Shown here: positions 43,090 to 53,454 of the stretch, piece after piece | Numbering within the stretch: position 1 is the first letter of the stretch | Layout: the number at the start of each line of letters is the position of its first letter | Origin: Culex pipiens pallens | Lineage: Eukaryota > Arthropoda > Insecta > Diptera > Culicidae | DNA length: 64,000 nucleotides | Reading direction: 5' to 3' | Assembly (NCBI RefSeq): GCF_016801865.2 | Contig: NC_068939.1 | Span: 88,076,396 to 88,140,395, forward strand | Position numbers and translations under genes: made by a program | Notes under the pieces: generated by a model | Databases searched by the model: none | What the model was told of the DNA's origin: nothing | Seen by the model: only the letters and a program-made list of their open reading frames with translations

Positions 43090-44030
43090 TTAAAGGCCCA
43101 CCGTGACTTCTTCCAAGCTAACCCTCCACTCTACAGAACCAACGCTTCGCTAGAGTCAACGATTGCGCACATTCTCCGTTCCGCACCAGGTAGTCCGCAG
43201 CATCCCGCCGAAACGATGAATCATTTATTTTATCTGGGCTCCGATTATCTCGGCTGGTGTGATGCGGCCACAAGTTGGTTGCATTGCCCAGGAATGATAT
43301 CCATGTGGTTCGCTACCACCGCGCAAGGTAGTAAGAAGTACGACCATTTCTTCCGCGGAAAATTCGCGGGAAAGAACATGTGTTTTTTTCCTTGTGCGAA
43401 GAAGGCTAACCCACAATCGACTAAACAAACTCCGGCGCTGGCGGGACTTCATGACCATTTGAGCACGTGCGTTCGTCGGTACTCTTAGGGAATCCCATGT
43501 TGAGTCGTTTCTTGGGGTGTTCTTCGGTTTGTAACAATACGGTAGTCAAAGTTCATTCTACATGTTGAGCCTTCCTAAGGACCTCAATTTAGTTGAGGTT
43601 TTCTCTTGTCTTTTTTTTTTAAAAAAAAGTGGTCCTTAATCCTTAACAATATTCAATAATCTTCAAATTAAAAAAAAAACGCAATTTTCACCGATAGAAT
43701 ATTTTGATAAATGCCAATGTACGATACTTGTTGGAGATTTATTGTACAAATTAACGAATGAATGCATTTGTGAGTTGGTAGCATTGTTCTTTCGTTTTTG
43801 GTTTTGAGCCCTCAATAAATGGTAAAAGAACGATTCTCTCGACCATGAATTATGGGTCTACTGCCGTCACAAGCAAAAGGTCAACAGTTTTTGACCACGG
43901 ATGGGTCCGTAGTTTCAGTGAGTGTAGTCCACCATACTATATCCGTGGTTAAAAACCATCGACCTTACAGTACTGAAAAGTTATAAGTTTCAAAAAGACT
44001 ACTTTAAAAAAAGAATATGAGCATATATTA
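43090..44030. other. gene-free tract
   Basis: 43090-43490 is GC-richer with a 90-codon ORF (43216-43488) that has no recognisable domain. 43500-44030 is AT-rich with a T9-A9 palindromic run at 43610-43627. Confidence 0.45.
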
Positions 44031-44096
44031 TGAGGACCTTCCCTATGACCAAAGAAGCTATTTTGTGTCATTGGTTCACCCATACAAGTCTGAGGA

Positions 44097-44300
44097 GCGG
44101 CCGTGGCTGACTGGTTACGGTGTTCGCTTTCTAAGCGAATGGTCCTGGGTTCGATTCCCATCTGCTCCCAACGAGAAAGTATAGGAAATATTAATCTTGA
44201 AACTCTGAACATGAACGAAAAATCAAAAGTCGCCCGAGTCGGGGTTCGATTCCCCGTCCTTTGGATTGGTAAGCAAAAATGCTAACCACTAGGCCATCAC
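44097..44300 (+). repeat. tRNA-like SINE pair (Arg-like head)
   Basis: The head has A box GGCTGACTGGTTACGG, anticodon arm TTCGC/GCGAA with loop TTTCTAA (TCT, Arg-like) and B box GGTTCGATTCC at 44152. A second tRNA-like segment follows in opposite orientation (A-box-like TGGCCTAGTGGTTAGCA on the minus strand near 44300). It is a SINE rather than a functional tRNA because the acceptor stem is poor. Confidence 0.6.
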
Positions 44301-44639
44301 GGCTTGGTGAGCGATGACTGGAATTAGGAATACTGTTACTATCAAACTATATACGCGCTGGGTCCTTGTCCATTTGACAAGGGTTCGGAAGTTCTAAATA
44401 ACGTTTGAACCCGATTGGTGCAAACGTTCTTCAGGGCGAGCTTGTCGATAAAGCTGAAGTACCTCGCGCTCGGCTAGCCAGCGTAGAAATGGGTCACCAA
44501 AGCTCGGCAGAGCTAACACCTTCCAAATGCCTATGCGAGTTATTTGCATGTATACAATGAAGATCTAAAAATACATGGAAACAACTCAATTTGTAAGAAG
44601 CGACCGCGTGGTCCCGTTTGGTTGGTTGCACACACACAC

Positions 44640-46385
44640 ACACATTGGTTCACCCATACAAGTCTCCATACAATTTTGGCTGCTGTAAATACAAAAATGG
44701 TACGTAAATATTCAAACAGCTGTAACTTTTGAGTAAATTTTCAGATCAATTTGGTTGGTGTCTTCAACAAAGTTGTAATTATTGTTGAGGACTATTGAGA
44801 AAAAGTAGGTACACGGAAAAAAAAATTGCAGATTTTTTTATCAACTATTTTTTTTAAGAAAACTAAATTTCCCTAAATTCGTATTTTTTGATTTTCGAGA
44901 TTTTTTGATATGTTTTAGAGGACAAAAACCCGCAACTTTTGAGCTATACAGAAGTATGGTCAAAAAATCTGCCGCCGAGTTATGAATTTTTGAAAAAAAT
45001 AGTGATTTTTGGAAAAAAATCGAAATTTCATGCAAAAACAAATTTGACGTAATTTTTAATGTAAAATTGAATTTCCAATCGAAAAGTACTTTACAGATTT
45101 TTTGATAAAGGGCTCTTTTTTCGAGGTATAGCCACCTAATTTGATTTTAGCGAAATATTTGCAGTTTTTTGATTTTTTAAAATAGTGACCATGAGTGACC
45201 ATTTCTAAAAATATTTTTTCTTAAAAGTTCATAAAATTTTCTATGGATTGTCTAAGAGACATTGAAGATTGGACCTCTGATTGCTGAGATACAGCGGCTT
45301 AAAGAAAAAGAAACATGAAAATTGAAATTTTCTAAGTCTCATCAACCCACCATATTCTATTGTCGATATCTCCGAAACTAATGGTCCGATTTTCAATGTT
45401 AAAATATGAAACATTCGTGAAATTTTCTGATCCTTTCAAAAAAAAATATTTTGAAAAAAATTAAATCAAGACTAGCATTTTAAATGGGCATAATATTGAA
45501 TGTTTGGCCCTTTTAAAATGTCAGTCTTGATTAATTTTGTTCAGAATATTTTTTTCGAAGAGATCGGAAAATTTATCGAATGTTTCATGTTTTAACATTG
45601 AAAGTTGGACCTTTAGTTGCGGAGATATCGACATTAAAAAGTGGTGGGTTGTTTGAGTAAGACTTAGAAAACTTCAATTTTCCCGTTTCTTTTTATTCAA
45701 GCCGCTGTAACTCAGCAACCAGAGGTCCAATCTTCATTGTCTCTTAGACAATTTCATAGAAAATTTTATGAATTTTTCAAAAAAAAATTGTTTTAAGTGG
45801 TCACTCATGGTCACTATTTTTAAAAATCAAAAAAACTGCAAATATTTCGCTAAAATAAAACTTTCGGTGGCTATATCTTGAAAACAGAGCCCTTTATCAA
45901 AAAATCTGTAATGTACTTTTCGACTGGAAATTCAATTTTACATTCGAAAATTACGTCAAATTTGTTTTTGCATGAAATTTCGATTTTTTTTTCAAAAATC
46001 ACAATTTTTCAAAAAATTATAACTCAGCGGCAGATTTTTGACCATGTTTCCCTATGGCTCAAAAGTTGCGGATTTTTGTCCTCTAAAACATTTCAAAAAA
46101 TCTCGAAAATCCAAAAATACGTATTTAGGAAAATTGAGTTTTTGTGAAAAAATAGTTGATTAAAAAATCCGCAATTTTTTTCCGTGTACCTTTTTTTTCT
46201 CAAAAGTCCACAATAATACCTACAACTCAGAATCAGAAAATTCACTCAAAAGTTACAGCTGTTTGAATATGTAAGCACCATTTTTGTATGGACAGCTGCC
46301 AAAATTGTATGGAGACTTGTATGGGTGAACCAATGACACAGAAAAGCTTATTTGGTCATAGGGAAGGCCCCCACAAAGTTTGAGC
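44640..46385. mobile_element. foldback family S (relative of R)
   Basis: The arms mirror around about 45490 (AAATGGGCATAATATTGAATG and GGCCCTTTTAAAATG). Landmarks are TTGGTTCACCCATACAAGT and CAAAAATGGTACGTAAATATT. Its right end continues at 46857-46920 (TTTTGTAGAGAGTTGCTC) after a 469-bp insertion. Confidence 0.8.
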
Positions 46386-46387
46386 TA

Positions 46388-46856
46388 CACCCAACCGGCG
46401 GTCGCATGATTGTGATACATGGCGGCATGAAAGTATATCAGAATCTGCATGAAAACTGTCCTCATGCATTTTTTGCGATATAGGGGTATGACATTTTTGC
46501 CCGTTACCGACAATTATCGACATTACCGACGGCAGATTGATTGTATTGCAGAAAAAAAATCTTAACAGAACGAGGATTGAACCATCAACTCCTAGGTTGC
46601 TGATCCGACACGCTACCACCGCGCCATGGACGCTTGATGAATGGTGAGGGACAGAGCGCGAACATAATGTTCTCTCTAGAGTGTTGCTCGGGGACGCGCC
46701 AGCATTCTATGTGTTGGTGAGAACTGCAGATCGCTGACGTGTTTACACGCGGGCAAAAATGATCTATGGGCTTGCTGCAAAAAATGTAATAAAATATAAC
46801 ATTTTTTGCAACAAATCCACTGTTGCAGATTTTGAGATATATTTTTCGTTTGGGTG
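46388..46856. mobile_element. 469-bp TA element, copy 3, nested in family S
   Basis: TA at 46386-46387 and 46857-46858. Ends are CACCCAACCG and CGTTTGGGTG, with the tRNA-like segment on the minus strand. It splits the AAGTTTGAGC / AATAAAAAAATACAAAA continuity that family R copies retain (AGTTTCAG...ATTAAAAAATAC). Confidence 0.9.
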
Positions 46857-46924
46857 TAAATAAAAAAATACAAAAAATAAAAATGGTCGAAATCGGCCGA
46901 TTTTGTAGAGAGTTGCTCTAAAAA

Positions 46925-47021
46925 AAAGAATTTTTTGTTTGTTCGTGATTCGATTATCTGAAGTCCCTTTACAAACCTTCGGATAATCGAGGCTTCGGAT
47001 AATGGAGTCTGGACTGTATTA
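46925..47021. mobile_element. short GATTATCCGAAG-type MITE
   Basis: GATTCGATTATCTGAAG, CTTCGGATAATCGAGG and the end GAGTCTGGACTGTA match 12990-13411. The left end is truncated. Confidence 0.65.
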
Positions 47022-47029
47022 CGCATTTT

Positions 47030-49423
47030 CCTTGCTATTTCCACACGACTTTAAGGATGACGAGATGATATCGTTGGTAGTTGGCAGTAGAGCTGACAAC
47101 AGGATGTCAGTAACATGACTTAAATTTAGTAGGTACCGTCATCAGGGAAGACATTGAGTCTGGTGGTGACAAATTTATTTATATTTGTATGACCCAATCT
47201 CACCTTCCAGACTCAATGTGTGAACCAATGACAAACTATTTTTTAATTTTACTAATTTTACAATACAACAAATTTCAAAATCCATAACAGAACAAAAATT
47301 TGACTGTCATGAAAAACTAAAAAAAGCGCATGCGCTCACTGAATCTTTTTCCAAAGAAATGTGGTCTCATGCCAAGACTAGCTCTAGTAAAGAGCTTTTC
47401 CGCTGCCAAGCTTTCAAAGTATAGGTAGACGCCTTACAAATAAGCAAAACACACCACACTAGAATCGTAGAGAACGTCAAGAAACTAGGATAAAACTGCC
47501 AAATTAAATATTTTTTCATAATTCTTAAACTAATCTTATAAAATCAAATGCATTTAACATTTAAGAAAATGGTTTATTTCAACATTTATGCACCCAAACC
47601 AAGGATTGCTGCTAAGCAATGTAATCCAAAATTGATCACATTGAATTGCAACACTACAGCAAATGAATGATGAGCTGCAAAAGTTTGACTGTGATTGATT
47701 TATCAATATTTCATAATTAAGAACCTAATATAATCAGAATTTGTTTGCAATCTGAGAAAGCTTTTTGGTATTCTTCAATAATCGTCCTTTTTCCGTCCCA
47801 GTGCCAAATCCTTGCCAACGAATCGCTTTCTTCGCAGCAAACAAAAAAATCAGCAAAACAAACCATCTCCTAGAACCTGGCACCGTTTTACCTTCGCCGT
47901 TTTCCTCAAATCATCACCCTACACCCTGGAATCACCTGTCGCGGGTCCCCGCGGTGGCAATACCACGCCACACCGTACCGCAGTCGGTCACCGGTAGCCC
48001 TTCGGAGCACTCCCGGTCGTCGGAAGATTCTCCACCCACTGAAAACTAGAGCGAGAGAGAGAGGAAGAAGACCACGTTGTTGTCGTTGGTCGCGTTGCCT
48101 TAGTTGCTGAACAGTCTCTCCTGCTCTCTTGCTCCATCTGAGCAACTCTCGGCAATCTCTTCATAAGGACTGCCGAGTTGGTGGAGAACTTGACCTTCTC
48201 GTCGGGAGCTTCGGAAAGTTACAAGTGATTTTCTGTATCACGATGCTCTCGAAACGACCTTTGAAGATCATATGCGTGCATCCTGTCCTCATCCTCCAAC
48301 AACCCCCTCTCGCGGAATGTGCGTAGGTTACGTGAATCGGTCCGAGTGAAAAGGTCGGTAATCCGCGGTGTTTGTTTCGAAAGTCCGTGTTCCGGTACTA
48401 AGTGGCCATTGTTGACTCCGGACGAAGAGAATCCATAAATTGGCATTCCTCGTATGTGTCAGGAAGCTGCTGGGGGGACAATCCAATCTGTACGAGAGTA
48501 CGTGTTGCGTCGAGATATGTCTTGTTTTGGCCAAATCCATGGTCGGAAGGCGTTGACGACGCGGTACGTGAGTCCCTCCCTACGGGCATAGAGGGAAAAC
48601 AACAATGTCATTAACGAAAGTTCGACCTTCCAGTGGGCTTTGTCAACTTCTCGGAATTGACGACCGTCGGCACAGATGCTCGGTGGCATTTTAATGGAAT
48701 CGAAAATTGCACTGTGAAAATCTCTGAAAGGACCCCGCGGCGGGGCATTTCTCGGCGTGTCCCGGCCAAGTGTCAAGTGAGCTTTCGTGCGTCGATTTCG
48801 GGCTTTAATCAAGAAATTACTCGTGCCAAGAGTGGAAATGTGGGGCGTGATTCAATTTCATGTCATGTTGGCGTTCTTGCGGTCCGATTTTGCCTCTCAA
48901 AGGAAGAAATGCCCTTGTTTGGGTGGTTCACCATAGTGCTACCGTAGTGCCATTATAGGGCCCTGCTTCGGGGAGGGGTGCCGTCGTGCATACTAAAGCC
49001 CGCGAAAGTGACAGTAAAAATAACAAATTTGACCCGAAAAAGGGAAGCACGAAAAAAAATGCGCAGAGTTTCGGAATTGTTCCGCCTTGGAGTTTAAAGT
49101 TGCGTGTGTTCTACATTTGTTGTAGCCCGGTACAAATATGGAATACGGGGCCGAAGAGTACAAGTTAATTCTCACTTTGGCGCCGACGTCACTGGGAATG
49201 CTACCGGCAGGATTACCTTCGCGGCTTCGGTAGAAAGTAGAAAGAGGATACGCGAGCAACATAACAAAACAGGTAAAATTGGAAATTAATTTTTCAGCAG
49301 GTTCTCTGCGAGAATTGTCAGATGAGTGAAGTGAAGGGATGAGCGTAGTGATTTGGGTAGAGAGGGAGTTATGGAGGGTTGGAATTTATTGATATTAGTT
49401 TGGGTGAATTATTGAGACGTCCC
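47030..49423. other. gene-free tract with a 1.6-kb GC-richer unique block
   Basis: 47770-49370 is repeat-poor and GC-richer, with many short overlapping ORFs on both strands (up to 117 codons) but no recognisable domain, signal peptide or consistent splice sites. A GAGAGAGAGAG run lies at 48050. It may be exonic or regulatory sequence of a flanking gene. Confidence 0.45.
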
Positions 49424-49535
49424 ACCCGTGTGGATAAATCGGACCGCACACTGTACTCACAGTCCAGAGGTTGCTGGTTCGAATCCCGCGGCTCTAAAAT
49501 TCTTTGTGTAAATATGCATATGGGTATCCAGCGCA
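49424..49535 (+). repeat. tRNA-derived SINE, family 1, plus copy
   Basis: CCCGTGTGGATAAATCGGACCG, B box GGTTCGAATCCC and CTAAAATTCTTTGTGTAAATAT match the inverse of 3582-3775. Similarity stops at GGGTATCCAGCGC, where the A-rich repeat begins. Confidence 0.8.
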
Positions 49536-50552
49536 AAAAACAAAAACAAAAAACAGAAAACAAAAAACAAAAAACAAAAAACAAAAAACAAAAAACAAAA
49601 AACAAAAAACAAAAAACAAAAAACAAAAAACAAAAAACAAAAAACAAAAAACAAAAAACAAAAAACAAAAAACAAAAAACAAAAAACAAAAAACAAAAAA
49701 CAAAAAACAAAAAACAAAAAACAAAAAACAAAAAACAAAAAACAAAAAACAAAAAACAAAAAACAAAAAACAAAAAACAAAAAACAAAAAACAAAAAACA
49801 AAAAACAAAAAACAAAAAACAAAAAACAAAAAACAAAAAACAAAAAACAAAAAACAAAAAACAAAAAACAAAAAACAAAAAACAAAAAACAAAAAACAAA
49901 AAACAAAAAACAAAAAACAAAAAACAAAAAACAAAAAACAAAAAACAAAAAACAAAAAACAAAAAACAAAAAACAAAAAACAAAAAACAAAAAACAAAAA
50001 ACAAAAAACAAAAAACAAAAAACAAAAAACAAAAAACAAAAAACAAAAAACAAAAAACAAAAAACAAAAAACAAAAAACAAAAAACAAAAAACAAAAAAC
50101 AAAAAACAAAAAACAAAAAACAAAAAACAAAAAACAAAAAACAAAAAACAAAAAACAAAAAACAAAAAACAAAAAACAAAAAACAAAAAACAAAAAACAA
50201 AAAACAAAAAACAAAAAACAAAAAACAAAAAACAAAAAACAAAAAACAAAAAACAAAAAACAAAAAACAAAAAACAAAAAACAAAAAACAAAAAACAAAA
50301 AACAAAAAACAAAAAACAAAAAACAAAAAACAAAAAACAAAAAACAAAAAACAAAAAACAAAAAACAAAAAACAAAAAACAAAAAACAAAAAACAAAAAA
50401 CAAAAAACAAAAAACAAAAAACAAAAAACAAAAAACAAAAAACAAAAAACAAAAAACAAAAAACAAAAAACAAAAAACAAAAAACAAAAAACAAAAAACA
50501 AAAAACAAAAAAACAAAAAACAAAAAACAAAAAAACAAAAAACAAAAACAAA
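49536..50552. repeat. about 1 kb of (CAAAAAA)n
   Basis: About 140 tandem copies of the 7-mer CAAAAAA, almost perfect, with small irregularities only at the two ends. It starts at the 3' break of the SINE and looks like expansion of its A-rich tail. The 340-400-codon ORFs on both strands (KNKKQKT or FCFLFFV heptads) are artefacts: a 7-bp unit reads open in all frames. Confidence 0.97.
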
Positions 50553-50807
50553 TAAACAAAAAAGTAATAAATATATGCTAGCAGCTGGTATTAATCTCGA
50601 TTTATGTCAGGTAATTATTATGAATGTTGTGTGTCTTTCCTTCGACTCTGGCCTTAGTCTGGGGGCAAAAAAATGATTTTACGAGCCATGATTTCAACAT
50701 TTGAATAAAAAAAGTGTTTTAAAATGCATTACAACCTGTTTCGTTGTTTAACAATCTTTAGTTTCTAAAATATCTAAGTATTGACGATAATTTTATTTTT
50801 GCTATAA

Positions 50808-51006
50808 AAATCTGGATTTTTTTTTAAACCAAATTTCCAGTTTTTGATTTTAGGGTGTTTTTGAAACCGCTTTGAGTTAGGGGTATATATTTTTTGAGCC
50901 TTAATACCACTGCGAGTCTGGGGATTTAAAACACACACAAAAAGCAAAAACGGAAAATTTGAAAAACTGAAAATTTGGTTATTGGACCTTTAAAAAAAAA
51001 CTCCAG
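50808..51006. mobile_element. GGAGTTTTTTTT-type MITE, copy 3
   Basis: TCTGGATTTTTTTTTAAACC at the left and CTTTAAAAAAAAACTCCAGA at the right, with GGGTGTTTTTGAAACCGC inside, match 24733-24892. Confidence 0.65.
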
Positions 51007-51297
51007 ATATGTTTTTGCAAGACAATAAAAAAAAAACAAGAAAAACATGAATCAAAAACAAAAACTTGTTTTATGTTTTTCTTGTTTTATTTTAAGTATT
51101 TTAATTTGCATTTATCTTGTTTAGTTTATGTTTGTTTTTGGTAGTATTTGGGCTATTCTACCACCTAATATAATTACATTTTGCCTTTCTATTTTTTTCA
51201 TGTTTTTACAGTCACTTTTCAAGTTTTGCTCATTTTCTGTTATGAAATAGCCCATTATCATATAAATTGTAAAAAAAAGCGTAGAAGCATAGTCTGG

Positions 51298-53216
51298 GAC
51301 ACACAGCAAAAAAACCGATGGTAAAATCGCATGCAAAAGCATGCACATCACCTTTGTAGCATGTAATATTGTATGAAAATACCTTGTACACAAAAAGCAT
51401 GTACAAAAGAAATATAAATAAATTTTGCACACCCCAAAAATAAAATCAATCTGGTGAGAGTCCTATCCAGTTTACCAAGTCAGCGCCTCAACCGTCTCGG
51501 CTCATCTTGTATTCAACACCGATGTAACAGTAGGTTTTCCGTAAGTCGTATACTGAATTAAGAGGCAGTATTTGTAAATATTGCTCGGTTTGTTCTAGAG
51601 GTCGTATCTAGGTGCTCCGATTTGGATGAAACTTTCAGCGTTTGTTTGTCTATACATGAGATGAACTCATGCCAAATATGAGCCCTCTACGACAAAGGGA
51701 AGTGGGGTAAAACGGGCTTTGAAGTTTGAGGTCGAAAAAACATAAAAAATCTTAAAATTGCTCGCATTTCCGTAAAACTTCATCAATTCCAACTCTCTTA
51801 GATGCATTCGAAAGGTCTTTTGAAGCACTTCAAAATGTGCCATAGACATCCAGGATTGGTTCGACTTTTTCTCTTAGTTTTTGCAAATTACTGTCAAAAA
51901 TTGATTTTTTTTAAAACCTTAATATCTTTTTGCAACAGCCTCCAACACCCATACTCCCATAGGTCAAAAGATAGGTAATTACATGGACTATAAGCCTACG
52001 GTGTTAACTTTTTGGCCAATCGCAGTTTTTCTCATAGTTTTTCGATTTTTCTATAACAAACATTTTACAACGTTAGTTTTTGCCCTGTAGGCCAAGAAGA
52101 CGGCACTTTTTGGTCTCAATTTTGTCATATTCGGAATCCTCGGACAATTTCACGTAAGTTAGAAGTATTGGAAATGTAAATTTGATTTAAAAAATAATTA
52201 AATAAAACATTTTTGAAAATAGAAATAGATCTTGTTTACCCTGTGATCAATACGTCAAATGCTGTATCAAGTAGGCGAAAACCTGTTTTACCCCTAATCC
52301 GACAAATTGTAAAAAAATATTTTAATTCATTCTAGTTGGCAATTTTTCCAATCAAATTTACAACTCGAATACTTCTAACTTATGTGAAATTGTCCGAGGA
52401 TTCCGGATATGACAAAATTGGAACCAAAGAGTGCCGCTATGGCGGCCTACAGGGCAAAAACTAACGTTGTAAAATGTTTGTTCTAGAAAAATCGAAAAAC
52501 TATGAGAAAAACTGCGATTGGCCAAAAAGTTGATACCGTAGGCTTATAGTCCATGTAATTACCTATCTTTTGACCTATGGGAGTATGGGTGTTGGAGGTT
52601 GTTGCAAAAAGATATTAAGGTTTTAAAAAAATCAATTTTTGACAGTAATTTGCAAAAGCTAAGAGAAAAAGTCGAACCAATGCTGGATGTCTATGGCACA
52701 TTTTGAAGTGCTTCAAAAGACCTTTCGAATGCATCTAAGAGAGTTGGAATTGATGAAGTTTTACGGAAATGCGAGCAATTTTAAGATTTTTTAGGTTTTT
52801 TGGACTCCAAACTTCAAAGCTCGTTTTACCCCACTTCCCTTTGTCGTAGAGGGCTCATATTTGGCATGAGTTCATCTCATGTATAGCCAAACAAACCCTG
52901 AAAGTTTCATCCAAATCGGAGCACCTCGATACGACCTGTTGCACATTGGTGAAAAACTCGCTCTTAACTGTATACGATATATGGGGAACGTACACCTACA
53001 TCGGTGTTGATCCGCTCATTTCACAGCGGCGAGATAGCCGAGATGGTTGGGGCGCGGGCTTGGTAATCTGGATAGGACTCTCACCAGGTTGATGTTATTT
53101 TTGGGGTGCGCAAAACTTATTTATTTTTATTTTGTACATGCTTTTTGTGTACACGTTTTCTCATACAATATTACATGCTTTTGCATGCGATTTTACACAG
53201 ATTTTTTTTACTGGGC
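51298..53216. mobile_element. foldback with tRNA-like arms (outer insertion)
   Basis: The left end CAGCAAAAAAACCGATGG and the right end inverse of CAGTAAAAAAAATCTGTG are followed by shared GTAAAATCGCATGCAAAAG. The arms contain CAATCTGGTGAGAGTCCTATCC (left) and its inverse (right), beside a pol III A-box-like TAGCCGAGATGGTTGGGGCGC. Its centre, near GTATAC, holds the next element. Confidence 0.75.
51558..52967. mobile_element. TTAA-flanked foldback, 1410 bp, copy 2 (inner insertion)
   Basis: TTAAGAGGCAGTATTTG (51558) and GCTCTTAA (ending 52967) match the element at 19416-20682 in opposite orientation. Both copies keep TTAA at both ends. Arms share AAGTGGGGTAAAACGGGC and GGCCAATCGCAGTTTTTCTC. 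Confidence 0.88.
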
Positions 53217-53454
53217 ACTAGAAAAATTACTACATACTTCTATTTACTTAAAATATAGGAAATGTTCGTAAAAAACACGACCAAAGTCGACCCCTAAAAA
53301 AATTACATTTTTTAAAACATTTGCAATGTCACATAAAACAAGTAAAACTTCCAACCCCAAAAATTTTCCAAAATTTTAAGAGTTCTTCTTTTGATCTCTT
53401 TTGATTTGATTAACGATCAAAAATTGGTTGAAAAATTGATTTCTAGCGAATTTT

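Larger units (their letters stand above)
51055..53270. repeat. TCTACTGCCC-family repeat split by nested elements
   Basis: 51055-51297 matches 11450-11690 up to GTCTGGGACAC. The continuation (AAAAATTACTACATACTTC) resumes at 53220. Everything between is insertion. Confidence 0.75.

Noticed and set aside
44097..44168. Possible tRNA-Arg (TCT) gene
   Set aside because: Good A box, anticodon arm and B box, but the 5' and 3' ends do not form a proper acceptor stem and SINE-like sequence follows.
47765..48049. 94-codon proline-rich ORF
   Set aside because: No domain, no splice or promoter support, and similar-length ORFs occur on the opposite strand.
49369..50676. Five ORFs of 340-400 codons on both strands
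   Set aside because: They are translations of the CAAAAAA microsatellite; a 7-bp unit without stop words is open in every frame.
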